Shown here: one piece after another, positions 28,004-36,684 of the stretch | Layout: each line of letters begins with the position of its first letter | Position numbering within the stretch: position 1 is the stretch's first letter | From: Azomonas tarimensis | Lineage (GTDB): Bacteria > Pseudomonadota > Gammaproteobacteria > Pseudomonadales > Pseudomonadaceae | DNA length: 64,000 nt | Assembly (NCBI RefSeq): GCF_042648805.1 | Contig: NZ_JBHRXZ010000022.1 | Location: forward strand, 868,001-932,000 | Reading direction: 5' to 3' | Translations under genes and position numbers: made by a program | The notes under the pieces: model-generated | Seen by the model: the letters and a program-made list of their open reading frames with translations, nothing else | Database searches by the model: none | What the model was told of the DNA's origin: nothing

Positions 28004-28960
28004 ATGCAGCTGGTTCGAGGTCTTCACAACCTGCAACCCGAGCATCGCGGTTGCGTCGCCACCATCGGTAATTTCGACGGCGTGCACCGGGGGCATCAAG
28101 CCATCCTGGCGCGTTTGCGCGCGCGCGCGGTGGAGCTGGGCGTCCCCAGCTGCGTGGTGATCTTCGAGCCGCAACCGCGAGAATTCTTCGCCCCCGAGCA
28201 GGCCCCGGCCAGGCTCACCCGCCTTCGGGAGAAGCTGCGGCTGCTGGCCGAGCAGGGTGTCGACCGGGTGCTGTGCCTGGCCTTCAACCGCCGTCTGCGC
28301 GAGCTGAGCGCCGCGGACTTCGTGCATGCGGTGCTTGTCGAGGGGCTCGGTGTGCAGCACCTCGAGGTGGGCGACGACTTCCGTTTTGGCTGTGATCGGG
28401 CCGGCGATTTCGCCTTTCTCACCCGCGCCGGGGTCAGCGAAGGCTTCTCGGTCGAGGCGGCGACCACCATCGAGGTGGCTGGCCAGCGGGTCAGCAGTAG
28501 CCGTCTGCGCCTGATCCTGGCCGAGGGCGATCTGGCCCTGGCCGAGAGGCTGCTGGGCCGGCCCTACGTCATCAGTGGCCGGGTGGTCTATGGTCAGCAG
28601 CTTGGTCGCCAGCTCGATGCGCCGACCGCCAACGTACAGCTCAAGCGGCGCCGCGTGCCGCTTTCCGGTGTATTCGTGGTTTCCGTCTGGCTGGAGGGGC
28701 AGCGCTGGCCGGCGGTCGCCAATATCGGCATGCGGCCCTCGGTCACCAGTGACGGCCTGCCGCATCTGGAAGTACACCTGCTGGACTATCGCGGTGACCT
28801 GTACGGTCGTCAGCTGGACGTGATCTTTCACGCCAAGCTGCGCGACGAGCAGCGCTTCGCCACATTGAAGGCGCTGCGCCAGGCAATCGCAACGGACATT
28901 GCTGCCGCCCGGGACTACTGGCGAGCATCAACACTTCTCATTGAGCCAGGATCGAAATGA
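28004..28960 (+). CDS. ribF: Bifunctional riboflavin kinase / FAD synthetase
   Basis: Converts riboflavin to FMN, then to FAD. The N-terminal nucleotidyltransferase domain has GNFDGVHRGHQ (about residues 23-33) and SSSRLRLILAEGDL; the C-terminal riboflavin kinase domain (from about residue 185) has GRVVYGQQLGRQLDAPTANV. The 318-residue length is normal. Its stop overlaps the ileS start (ATGA), so the two are translationally coupled. Confidence 0.95.
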   Translation: MQLVRGLHNLQPEHRGCVATIGNFDGVHRGHQAILARLRARAVELGVPSCVVIFEPQPREFFAPEQAPARLTRLREKLRLLAEQGVDRVLCLAFNRRLRELSAADFVHAVLVEGLGVQHLEVGDDFRFGCDRAGDFAFLTRAGVSEGFSVEAATTIEVAGQRVSSSRLRLILAEGDLALAERLLGRPYVISGRVVYGQQLGRQLDAPTANVQLKRRRVPLSGVFVVSVWLEGQRWPAVANIGMRPSVTSDGLPHLEVHLLDYRGDLYGRQLDVIFHAKLRDEQRFATLKALRQAIATDIAAARDYWRASTLLIEPGSK

Positions 28961-31788
28961 CCGACTACAAAGCAACCCTCAATCTGCCCAAGACGGACTT
29001 TCCCATGAAGGCCGGTCTGCCCCAGCGCGAGCCGCAGATCCTGCAGCGCTGGAACAGCCTCGACCTGTATCGGAAGCTTCGCCAGATCGGCGAGGGTCGC
29101 CCGAAGTTCGTCCTGCACGACGGTCCGCCCTACGCCAACGGCAACATCCACATCGGCCATGCGGTGAACAAGGTCATCAAGGACATGATCGTCCGCTCCA
29201 AGACCCTAGCCGGTTTCGATGCGCCCTACGTGCCGGGCTGGGACTGTCACGGCCTGCCCATCGAGCACAAGGTGGAGGTCACCCACGGCAAGAACCTGCC
29301 GGCGGACAAGACCCGCGAACTGTGCCGCGCCTATGCCGCCGAGCAGATCGAGGGGCAGAAGGGGGACTTCATCCGTCTCGGCGTGCTCGGCGACTGGGAC
29401 AACCCCTACCGCACCATGGACTACGCCAACGAGGCCGGCGAAATCCGCGCCCTGGCCGAAATGGTCAGGAAGGGTTTCGTCTTCAAGGGCCTGAAGCCGG
29501 TGAACTGGTGCTTCGACTGCGCCTCGGCGCTCGCCGAGGCGGAAGTGGAGTACCAGGACAAGAGTTCCGACGCCATCGATGTGGCCTTCCCGGTGGAGGA
29601 TGCCGACAAGCTCGCCGCAGCCTTTGGCCTCGCCAGCCTGCCCAAGCCCGCCGCCATCGTCATCTGGACCACCACGCCCTGGACCATCCCGGCCAACCAG
29701 GCGCTGAACGTCCATCCTGAATTCGCCTACGCCCTGGTGGATACCGGGGAGCGCCTGCTGGTACTGGCCGAGGAACTGGTGGAGGGCTGCCTCAAGCGCT
29801 ACGAGCTGGAAGGGCAGGTGCTGGCTATCACCTCCGGCGAAAAGCTGGAGCTGATCCGCTTCCGCCACCCGTTCTACGAGCGTCTGTCGCCGGTTTACCT
29901 CGCCGACTATGTGGAGCTGGGCGCCGGCACCGGCATCGTTCACTCCGCCCCGGCCTATGGCGAGGACGATTTCCGTTCCTGCAAGGGCTACGGCATGCAG
30001 AACGACGAGATCCTCAGTCCGGTACAGAGCCATGGCGTCTACGTCGACTCGCTGCCGTTCTTTGGCGGCCAGTTCATCTGGAAGGCCAACCCGGCCATCG
30101 TCGAGAAGCTGCGTGAAGTCGGCAGCCTGCTCAAGCACGAGCGTATCCAGCACAGCTACATGCATTGCTGGCGGCACAAGACGCCGCTGATCTACCGCGC
30201 CACCGCCCAGTGGTTCGTCGGCATGGACAGGCGGCCCAACGAAGGCGCCAGCCTGCGCGAGCGCGCCCTGGCGGCCATCGAGCAGACCGATTTCGTCCCC
30301 GCCTGGGGCCAGGCGCGACTGCACGGCATGATCGCCGGCCGCCCGGACTGGTGCATCTCGCGCCAGCGTACCTGGGGCGTGCCGATCCCGTTCTTTCTGC
30401 ACAAGGCCAGCGGCGAACTGCATCCGCGCACCGTCGAGCTGATGGAAGCGGTGGCACAGCGCGTCGAGCAGGGCGGCATCGAAGCCTGGTTCAGGCTCGA
30501 GCCGGCCGAACTGCTGGGCCAGGAGGCCGGCGAATATGACAAGGTCAGCGACACCCTGGACGTCTGGTTCGACTCCGGCACCACGCATTGGCATGTAATG
30601 CGCGGTTCGCACCCGATGGGCCACGAAAGCGGTCCGCGTGCAGACCTCTACCTGGAAGGCTCCGACCAGCATCGCGGCTGGTTCCATTCCTCGTTGCTGA
30701 CCGGCGCGGCCATCGACGGCCATGCGCCGTACAAGGGCCTGCTCACCCACGGCTTCACCGTGGACGAGAACGGCCGCAAGATGTCCAAGTCCCTCGGCAA
30801 CGTGATCGCTCCTCAGCAGGTCACCGACACCCTGGGTGCTGACATCCTGCGCCTGTGGGTCGCCGCCACCGACTATTCGGGCGAGATGGCCGTGTCCCAG
30901 CAGATCCTCCAGCGCAGCGCCGACGCCTACCGGCGGATTCGCAACACGGCGCGCTTCCTGCTCTCGAACCTCGACGGCTTCGACCCGGCGCAGCACCTGG
31001 TGCCGAACGATCAGCTGATCGCCCTGGACCGCTGGGCCATCGACCGCGCGTTGCTGCTGCAGCGGGAAATCGGCGAGGCCTACGACAGCTACCGCTTCTG
31101 GAACGTGTACCAGAAAGTGCACAACTTCTGCGTGCAGGAGCTGGGCGGTTTCTACCTCGACATCATCAAGGACCGCCAGTACACCACCGGTGCCGACAGC
31201 TTGCCGCGGCGTTCCTGCCAGACCGCGCTGTACCACATCGCCGAGGCCCTGGTGCGCTGGATCGCGCCGATCCTGTCGTTCACCGCCGACGAGATCTGGC
31301 AGTATCTGCCGGGCGAGCGCAACGAGTCGGTGATGCTCAACACCTGGTATGAAGGTTTGCCCGAACTGCCCGAAGGCACCGAGCTGGGCCGCGAGTACTG
31401 GGACCAGGTCATGGTCGTGAAGGCTGCGGTGAACAAGGAGCTGGAAAACCAGCGCGCCGCCAAGACCATCGGTGGCAACCTGCAGGCCGAAGTCACCCTG
31501 TACGCCGAAGAAAGCCTCAAGGCCGGTCTGGAAAAGCTTGGCGACGAGCTGCGCTTCGTGCTGATCACTTCCGGCGTGGCCCTGCGCCCACTCGCCGAGG
31601 CGCCGGCCGGGGCCGTCGAGAGCGAGCTGCCGGGCCTCAAGCTGAACGTGACCAAGTCCGCCGACCCCAAGTGCGGTCGCTGCTGGCACCACCGCCCGGA
31701 CGTCGGCACCCATGCCGGCCACGAAGAGATCTGTGGTCGCTGCGTGGACAACATCGATGGCGAAGGCGAGGTCCGTCACTATGCGTGA
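28957..31788 (+). CDS. ileS: Isoleucyl-tRNA synthetase
   Basis: Class I aminoacyl-tRNA synthetase of 943 residues charging tRNA-Ile, with an editing domain for misactivated valine. HIGH appears as ANGNIHIGH (about residues 58-68), KMSKS as GRKMSKSLGN (about 606), and the CP1 editing domain contains WTTTPWTIPANQA. The C-terminal zinc site is CGRCWHHRPDVG and ICGRCVDN. It is the mupirocin-sensitive eubacterial type by its C-terminal zinc module. It overlaps ribF by 4 bases. The usual next gene lspA is here displaced by a REP array. Confidence 0.97.
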   Translation: MTDYKATLNLPKTDFPMKAGLPQREPQILQRWNSLDLYRKLRQIGEGRPKFVLHDGPPYANGNIHIGHAVNKVIKDMIVRSKTLAGFDAPYVPGWDCHGLPIEHKVEVTHGKNLPADKTRELCRAYAAEQIEGQKGDFIRLGVLGDWDNPYRTMDYANEAGEIRALAEMVRKGFVFKGLKPVNWCFDCASALAEAEVEYQDKSSDAIDVAFPVEDADKLAAAFGLASLPKPAAIVIWTTTPWTIPANQALNVHPEFAYALVDTGERLLVLAEELVEGCLKRYELEGQVLAITSGEKLELIRFRHPFYERLSPVYLADYVELGAGTGIVHSAPAYGEDDFRSCKGYGMQNDEILSPVQSHGVYVDSLPFFGGQFIWKANPAIVEKLREVGSLLKHERIQHSYMHCWRHKTPLIYRATAQWFVGMDRRPNEGASLRERALAAIEQTDFVPAWGQARLHGMIAGRPDWCISRQRTWGVPIPFFLHKASGELHPRTVELMEAVAQRVEQGGIEAWFRLEPAELLGQEAGEYDKVSDTLDVWFDSGTTHWHVMRGSHPMGHESGPRADLYLEGSDQHRGWFHSSLLTGAAIDGHAPYKGLLTHGFTVDENGRKMSKSLGNVIAPQQVTDTLGADILRLWVAATDYSGEMAVSQQILQRSADAYRRIRNTARFLLSNLDGFDPAQHLVPNDQLIALDRWAIDRALLLQREIGEAYDSYRFWNVYQKVHNFCVQELGGFYLDIIKDRQYTTGADSLPRRSCQTALYHIAEALVRWIAPILSFTADEIWQYLPGERNESVMLNTWYEGLPELPEGTELGREYWDQVMVVKAAVNKELENQRAAKTIGGNLQAEVTLYAEESLKAGLEKLGDELRFVLITSGVALRPLAEAPAGAVESELPGLKLNVTKSADPKCGRCWHHRPDVGTHAGHEEICGRCVDNIDGEGEVRHYA

Positions 31789-32222
31789 TGGCCTTGCCCG
31801 CGCACTCCACGGCGAGGGAGTTCAGGCTGCCTTGTTCGCGAGCAAGCTCGCTCCTACAGGGGACAAAGGGCAGCTGTACCTCCTCTCATGCTTTCGTAGG
31901 AGCGAGCTTGCTCGCGAAAGCGATGCCCGCGCATTCCATGGAGAGGGCATTCAGGCACCTTTGTTCGCGAGCAAGCTCGCTCCTACAGGAGCGAATGGGC
32001 AGCCGTACCTTCTCTCATGCTTTCGTAGGAGCGAGCTTGCTCGCGAAAGCATTGCCCGCGCACTCCACCAAGAGGCAATCCTGACACCTTTCTTCGCGAG
32101 CAAGCTCGCTCCTACAGGAGCGAATGGGCAGCCGTACCTCCTCTCATGCTTTCGTAGGAGCGAGCTTGCTCGCGAAAGCATTGCCCGCGCACTCCACCAA
32201 GAGGCAATCCTGACACCTTTCT
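31789..32222. repeat. Tandem array of paired REP palindromes, 129-bp period
   Basis: The palindrome TTCGCGAGCAAGCTCGCTCC begins at 31835, 31964 and 32093, exactly 129 bases apart, and a fourth copy starts at 32222 where the sequence breaks into N. Each unit also has the inverted copy, GTAGGAGCGAGCTTGCTCGC, about 50 bases further on, so the unit is a head-to-head REP pair (BIME-like) separated by semi-conserved linkers. Copies 2 and 3 are nearly identical. The period is a multiple of three, which keeps artificial reading frames open through the array. No gene is seen in this 434-base stretch. Confidence 0.9.
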
Positions 32223-32232
32223 NNNNNNNNNN
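32223..32232. other. Assembly gap (10 N)
   Basis: Ten N residues interrupt the sequence at the start of the fourth 129-bp repeat unit. The round size suggests a scaffold placeholder, so the true array length and the exact distance to lspA are unknown. Confidence 0.97.
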
Positions 32233-32269
32233 CGGCTCCTGCAAGAGGGAACGGGGCGGGGGTATCGCC

Positions 32270-32773
32270 ATGAATGCGCGTTTCGGCAAGCTGCCGTGGC
32301 TCTGGCTCAGCGCCGCCATCGTTGCGCTGGATCAGATCACCAAGTTCTATTTCGAGAGCGCGCTCACCCTGTACCAGCGCATCGAGGTGATCCCCGACTA
32401 CTTCAGCTGGACCCTGGCCTACAACCGCGGCGCTGCCTTCAGTTTTCTGGCCGATCATTCCGGCTGGCAGCGCTGGCTGTTCGCCGTCATCGCCGCCGGC
32501 GTGAGCGTCGTGCTGGTCATCTGGCTCAAGCGCCTCAAACCAAACGAAACCTGGGTTGCCGTGGCCCTGTCACTGGTTCTCGGTGGCGCCATCGGTAACC
32601 TCTACGACCGCGTCGTGCTCGGCCACGTGGTGGACTTCATACTCGTCCACTGGCAGAACCGCTGGTTCTTCCCGGCCTTCAACCTCGCCGACACCGCCAT
32701 CACCATCGGCGCCATCATGCTGGCGCTGGACATGTTCAAGGGCAACAAGCCTGGAGAGACGGCACATGACTGA
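32270..32773 (+). CDS. lspA: Lipoprotein signal peptidase (signal peptidase II)
   Basis: Inner-membrane aspartyl protease that removes signal peptides from prolipoproteins after diacylglyceryl transfer. The 167-residue protein has four hydrophobic segments and the two catalytic aspartates in GHVVDFI and FNLADTAIT, with NRGAAFSF upstream. Start ATG 32270 (MNARFGKLPWLWLSAA); the frame is artificially open upstream through the REP array and gap. It overlaps fkpB by eight bases. The REP array and the gap separate it from ileS, so co-transcription with ileS may be reduced. Confidence 0.95.
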   Translation: MNARFGKLPWLWLSAAIVALDQITKFYFESALTLYQRIEVIPDYFSWTLAYNRGAAFSFLADHSGWQRWLFAVIAAGVSVVLVIWLKRLKPNETWVAVALSLVLGGAIGNLYDRVVLGHVVDFILVHWQNRWFFPAFNLADTAITIGAIMLALDMFKGNKPGETAHD

Positions 32774-33203
32774 ACAGCGCATCGGGCCGGACAAGGCCGT
32801 GACCCTGCATTTCGCCCTCAAGCTGGACAACGGCGAAGTGGTCGACAGCACCTTCGACAAGCAGCCCGCCACCTTCAAGGTCGGCGACGGCAACCTGCTG
32901 CCCGGCTTCGAGCAGGCCCTCTATGGCCTCAAGGCCGGCGACAAGCGCACCCTGTCGATCCCGCCCGAGAACGGTTTCGGCCAGCCCAACCCGCAGAATG
33001 TGCAGAGCATGCCGCGCAGCCAGTTCCAGAACATGGAATTGTCCGAAGGCCTGCTGGTCATCTTCAACGACGCGGCCAACACCGAGCTGCCCGGCGTGGT
33101 CAAAAGCTTCGATGAGGCCTTTGTCCAGATCGACTTCAACCACCCCCTGGCCGGCAAGACGCTGAGCTTCGAGGTGGAGGTGATCCAGGTCGATATCTCC
33201 TGA
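32766..33203 (+). CDS. fkpB: FKBP-type peptidyl-prolyl cis-trans isomerase FkpB (SlpA-like)
   Basis: A 145-residue cytoplasmic SlyD-like prolyl isomerase/chaperone with an FKBP core split by an insert-in-flap domain: VTLHFALKLDNGEVVDSTF, then GNLLPGFEQALYGLKAGDKR, the IF domain, and NHPLAGKTLSFEVEVIQV. It lacks the histidine-rich SlyD tail. The start at 32766 overlaps the lspA end, the usual arrangement for this pair, which implies translational coupling. Confidence 0.94.
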   Translation: MTEQRIGPDKAVTLHFALKLDNGEVVDSTFDKQPATFKVGDGNLLPGFEQALYGLKAGDKRTLSIPPENGFGQPNPQNVQSMPRSQFQNMELSEGLLVIFNDAANTELPGVVKSFDEAFVQIDFNHPLAGKTLSFEVEVIQVDIS

Positions 33204-33422
33204 CAGAGCGGCAGCGTCATGGACGCTGTCCAAGGCGCGTCATGGTCATTTCGTCCGGCGTTCCCGGGCCGAAGAGGGGCGCTACATGAAAGCGGCAGAA
33301 TTGGCCGAGCCTTCGATGAAGGCAGGAACATCACCTGTCATCTCGATCTTTCCAGAGCGACCCGCCATGGCCACCAGCATACGCGGATCAATCCACCACA
33401 ACCTCCAGTGCCAAGACAAAAC

Positions 33423-34367
33423 ATGCAGATCAAACTCGCCAATCCCCGTGGCTTCTGCGCTGGTGTCGACCGCGCCATCGAAATCGTCAACCGCGCCCTG
33501 GAAGTCTTCGGCCCGCCCATCTACGTGCGTCACGAAGTCGTCCACAACAAATTCGTGGTGGAAGACCTGCGTGCACGCGGCGCGCTGTTCGTAGAAGAGC
33601 TGCATCAGGTGCCGGATGACACCATCGTCATCTTCAGCGCCCACGGCGTCTCCCAGGCCGTGCGCCAGGAAGCCGACCGCCGTGGCCTGAAGGTCTTCGA
33701 CGCCACCTGCCCGCTGGTCACCAAGGTCCACCTGGAAGTCGCCAAATACAGCCGCGACGGCCGCGAATGCATCCTCATCGGCCACGCCGGACATCCCGAA
33801 GTGGAAGGCACCATGGGGCAATACGACAGGCGCAACGGCGGCGACATCTATCTGGTCGAGGATGAAGCCGATGTCGCCAGCCTCCAGGTGCGCGAGCCCG
33901 AGCGCCTGGCCTTCGTCACCCAGACCACCCTCTCCATGGATGACACCAGTCGCGTGATCGACGCCCTGCGCCAGCGCTTCCCGGCCATCGGTGGTCCGCG
34001 CAAGGATGACATCTGCTACGCCACCCAGAACCGCCAGGACGCGGTGAAGCAATTGGCCAGCGAATGCGACCTGGTGCTGGTGGTCGGCAGCCCCAACAGC
34101 TCCAACTCCAACCGCCTGCGCGAGCTGGCCGAGCGCATCGGCACTCCCGCCTACCTCATCGACGGCGCCGAAGACCTCAAGCGCGACTGGTTCGGCGAAG
34201 GCGTCCGTGTCGGCGTCACCGCTGGCGCCTCGGCCCCCGAGGTACTGGTACGTGGCGTCATCGAGCAACTGCGCGCCTGGGGTGCCACGGGCGCCGAAGA
34301 GTTGCAGGGGCAGCCGGAAAACGTGACCTTCTCGATGCCGAAGGAGCTCAAGCTCAAGGCTGTATAA
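33423..34367 (+). CDS. ispH: 4-hydroxy-3-methylbut-2-enyl diphosphate reductase
   Basis: Last enzyme of the MEP pathway, converting HMBPP to IPP and DMAPP with a 4Fe-4S cluster. Three cluster cysteines are in GFCAGVDRA (Cys12), DATCPLVTK and DDICYATQNRQ; SSNSNR and the catalytic Glu region VHNKFVVEDL are also present. It has 314 residues starting MQIKLANPRGFCAG. The frame is open upstream, but ATG 33423 is the conserved start. A gap of 219 bases to fkpB, longer than usual, holds nothing recognisable. Confidence 0.96.
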   Translation: MQIKLANPRGFCAGVDRAIEIVNRALEVFGPPIYVRHEVVHNKFVVEDLRARGALFVEELHQVPDDTIVIFSAHGVSQAVRQEADRRGLKVFDATCPLVTKVHLEVAKYSRDGRECILIGHAGHPEVEGTMGQYDRRNGGDIYLVEDEADVASLQVREPERLAFVTQTTLSMDDTSRVIDALRQRFPAIGGPRKDDICYATQNRQDAVKQLASECDLVLVVGSPNSSNSNRLRELAERIGTPAYLIDGAEDLKRDWFGEGVRVGVTAGASAPEVLVRGVIEQLRAWGATGAEELQGQPENVTFSMPKELKLKAV

Positions 34368-34372
34368 GCCTC

Positions 34373-34399
34373 GCGGGGCTGCACTCCCATGAGCCCCGC
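34373..34399 (+). terminator. Hairpin after ispH
   Basis: GCGGGGCT and AGCCCCGC form an 8-bp GC stem five bases after the ispH stop. There is no strong T-run, so termination is probable but not certain. Confidence 0.5.
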
Positions 34400-34453
34400 C
34401 TGTACCCTCTCCGTCGAGACTCGGAACATTTCGCTGCTACATTGGAGCGCCTG

Positions 34454-34645
34454 ATGGTCGAGAGCTACCAGCCGATTGTTCCCCGCCTCCGGCAACAGAT
34501 GCCCGATCTGCAGGCCGTCTATCTTTTTGGCAGCCGGGCCAGCGGGAAATCCGGTCCGCAGAGCGACCTCGACCTTGCAGTGCTGCGCGAGAGACCCAAC
34601 GAGCCGTATGGACTATGGTGTCTCGGACAAATCCATGGTCGATGA
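34454..34645 (+). pseudogene. Truncated MntA-type nucleotidyltransferase (antitoxin remnant)
   Basis: A 63-codon fragment. It carries the minimal nucleotidyltransferase signature, LFGSRASGKSGPQSDLDLAV (GSxx..DxD), seen in MntA antitoxins that AMPylate HepT toxins. An intact MntA is about 130-140 residues; here the frame ends shortly after the DxD motif and then runs straight into sequence resembling the start of HepT. The middle and C-terminal half appear deleted. The fragment starts with ATG 34454. It is probably non-functional. Confidence 0.6.
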
Positions 34646-34884
34646 CGTACTGCTGAACAAGGCCGCAGCATCGAGCGGTGCGTGCGCCGGGCCAGGGAAG
34701 AATGCGGCAAGGCGCCGGAAACTTCGCGGGTGATTACACCCGGAAGGACGCGGCCATTCTGAACATCCAGCGCGCCTGCGAAGCGGCGCTGGATATGGGG
34801 CAGCACCTGATCCGGCGCGAGCGGTTGGGCGTGCCGCAAGGCGCCCCCGGACATATGTCTCTCCACAGCGATACTCCGTTGTAA
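34635..34884 (+). pseudogene. Frameshifted HepT-like (DUF86) toxin remnant
   Basis: Pieces in three successive frames spell a HepT/DUF86 protein: MVDDVLLNKAA, then IERCVRRAREECGKAPE, then FAGDYTRKDAAILNIQRACE followed by ALDMGQHLIRRERLGVPQ. One base appears lost near 34668 and another near 34727. The RNase motif of intact HepT (Rx4-6H) would lie in the missing C-terminal half, which is replaced by a short unrelated tail (GAPGHMSLHSDTPL). It overlaps the end of the antitoxin remnant. Together they look like a decayed type VII toxin-antitoxin pair. Confidence 0.6.
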
Positions 34885-35248
34885 ATGCGGCTCCAGTATT
34901 GCTCCTATCTGTGAATTAAGTCCTTTTGCCTGATCCGTTACGCCGCTACCGTTTCGCCTACCGCGTAGGTGCAGCGATTAGGAGGCTCAGAGCCGTTCCC
35001 CGAAATTCGAAGGGGCGTCGGCCCCGAGCGGTCTCGATGGTGGCGCCACGCTACTGCTCTGCGGGGAATCAGGCTTTCCGGTCGCGACTGCGCGGGCGGA
35101 TAGAGCATCTGGGCGGATACCAATGGGGATTACTTCAAAGGCATGCCGGCAGATGGACGAACGCTAAATTTAGGGTTGGCTCTCGGAACTGCTATGAAAT
35201 AAAAGTTAGTTCTGCTGCGAACTCAAAAGCTAACCGGAAGACGTGTTC
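34885..35248. other. Non-coding stretch upstream of the minor pilin genes
   Basis: No convincing gene in these 364 bases. An open frame over 34926-35252 gives arginine-rich nonsense and has no ribosome-binding site. The last 100 bases are A/T-rich and should hold the pilV promoter; TATGAA near 35190 is a possible -10 element without a clear -35. The change in composition relative to ispH starts in this stretch. Confidence 0.5.
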
Positions 35249-35668
35249 ATGAAGAAAGTATCCAAGGGGCTCAGTCTGATCGAGGTTCTGGTTTCGCTGA
35301 TCGTGCTGAGCGTTGGCGTGTTGGGTATGGCTGCTTTGCAAGTTAATTCGCTGAAATTCAACCAGACCGCGTCAATGCGCACTCACGCAAACTTCCTCGC
35401 CTATGACATCGCAGACCGCATGCGTGCCAATCGAAGCAAGGCTCGGGCGGGTAGTTACGATATCACGATGGATGCCGCCGCGCCGAGCGGGTCCGCAATG
35501 GAAAGAGTCGACTTGCGGGAGTGGAAAGATAAACTCGCATCCCAGTTGCCAGACGGAAAAGGAGCCGTTTCACGAGACGGCAAGAAGGCAATCATCACCA
35601 TTGTCTGGGATGAGTCTCGCGTAGGAGGCAGCTCCACGGAACAATTCGTCTACGAGACGCAGCTATGA
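35249..35668 (+). CDS. pilV: Type IV pilus minor pilin PilV
   Basis: Minor pilin of the priming complex that starts pilus assembly and links PilY1 to the tip. It has 139 residues, a short basic leader (MKKVSKG) cut by PilD before LSLIEVLVSLIVLSVGVLGM, with Glu at position 5 of the mature protein, and the PilV-type MRTHANFLAYDIADRMRANR that follows. The residue after the cleavage-site glycine is Leu rather than the more usual Phe or Met. GGAAG precedes ATG 35249. It overlaps pilW by four bases. Codon and base use are more A/T-rich than in the flanking housekeeping genes. Confidence 0.9.
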   Translation: MKKVSKGLSLIEVLVSLIVLSVGVLGMAALQVNSLKFNQTASMRTHANFLAYDIADRMRANRSKARAGSYDITMDAAAPSGSAMERVDLREWKDKLASQLPDGKGAVSRDGKKAIITIVWDESRVGGSSTEQFVYETQL

Positions 35669-36675
35669 AGCAGGCAGTTTATAAGCAGGGGGCCGGCGGG
35701 TTCGGTCTCGTTGAGTTAATGATTGCCTTGGTCATCGGCTTGTTGTTGAGCGCAGTCGCCATTCAGGTGTTTCTTTCGTCAAAGAATACTTATCGGTTGC
35801 AGGACTCGATTGCCAGGTTGCAGGAAAACGGAAGATTCGCAATCCATTACCTTTCCACTGATATCCGGATGGCTGGATATATGGGGTGTGGGCGAATAGA
35901 TAGCTCCTCGGTCAACATTGTTGCAGACGACTTCAGCCAGAGTGAGTTTAATAATCAGACGCTGGTCTCAGGAGCGGAGAACGTCGCTGCTGGAAATGCC
36001 TGGGGCGCGGCCCCTGGGACGGACGTTATAGTGATACGGCGTGGTTCGCCTGCCTCAGCAAGGCTCGCTGGAAACCTTGCCAATTCGAACGCGAACATCC
36101 AGCTTCACGATAATAGCCTTGGTATCATTCCGAATGATGTACTGTTTTTATCGGATTGCGTGAGCACCGATATTTTCAGGGCTACCAATGTCTCTCAGGG
36201 AGGCGGCAAGGTAGCCATTGCTCATGCGCAAGGAGTCAATTCATCACCCCATTTAAGCAAGGCCTATGGCATGGATGCAGAACTCATGATGTTCGAGCGA
36301 GTCAGCTTTTTCGTGCGGGAGACGAATGGCCGAAGGGCACTGTTTGTGCATCGTCAGATCGGAGAAAGAACAGGGTCCGCTGCGGCTGTGCCGGTAGAGC
36401 TCGTAGATGGCGTTGAGGATATGCAACTCGAATATGGAGTTGATAACACCGCTAACAACCTGGCGGACGTCTACGTGACCGCATCATCTATAGCCGATTG
36501 GTCAAGTGTCGTCAGCGTCCGTCTGAATCTTCTGCTTCATGGAAGCGACGCCACTGCTACAAGCGGCCCCGGGATGACGCAGGCAATCACTTTCAATGAT
36601 GCCGCTGCCGCTTCAGATGGGCGTCTGCGTCAGGCGTTCAGCACGGTTATCGCTTTGCGTAACCGGTTGCCTTAG
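35665..36675 (+). CDS. pilW: Type IV pilus minor pilin PilW
   Basis: Large minor pilin (336 residues) in the pilus priming complex. The prepilin leader ends GAGG, followed by FGLVELMIALVIGLLL (class III signal with Glu5). LQENGRFAIHYLSTDIRMAG and GYMGC are the PilW family signature. A long variable beta-rich C-terminal part follows (ending RQAFSTVIALRNRLP). The ATGA overlap with pilV and the short gap to pilX show one operon. Confidence 0.9.
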   Translation: MKQAVYKQGAGGFGLVELMIALVIGLLLSAVAIQVFLSSKNTYRLQDSIARLQENGRFAIHYLSTDIRMAGYMGCGRIDSSSVNIVADDFSQSEFNNQTLVSGAENVAAGNAWGAAPGTDVIVIRRGSPASARLAGNLANSNANIQLHDNSLGIIPNDVLFLSDCVSTDIFRATNVSQGGGKVAIAHAQGVNSSPHLSKAYGMDAELMMFERVSFFVRETNGRRALFVHRQIGERTGSAAAVPVELVDGVEDMQLEYGVDNTANNLADVYVTASSIADWSSVVSVRLNLLLHGSDATATSGPGMTQAITFNDAAAASDGRLRQAFSTVIALRNRLP

Positions 36676-36684
36676 GAGATAACA

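Noticed and set aside
29206..31779. An 857-codon frame antisense to ileS
   Set aside because: High-GC third-position shadow; it has no recognisable domain, while the plus strand encodes complete ileS with HIGH and KMSKS motifs.
31712..32773. A 353-codon frame running from within ileS through the REP array and the N gap into lspA
   Set aside because: The frame stays open only because the 129-bp repeat is a multiple of three and N codons are not stops. The lspA gene starts at 32270.
34926..35252. A 108-codon frame upstream of pilV
   Set aside because: Arg- and Ser-rich translation without a domain or ribosome-binding site, ending over the pilV start.
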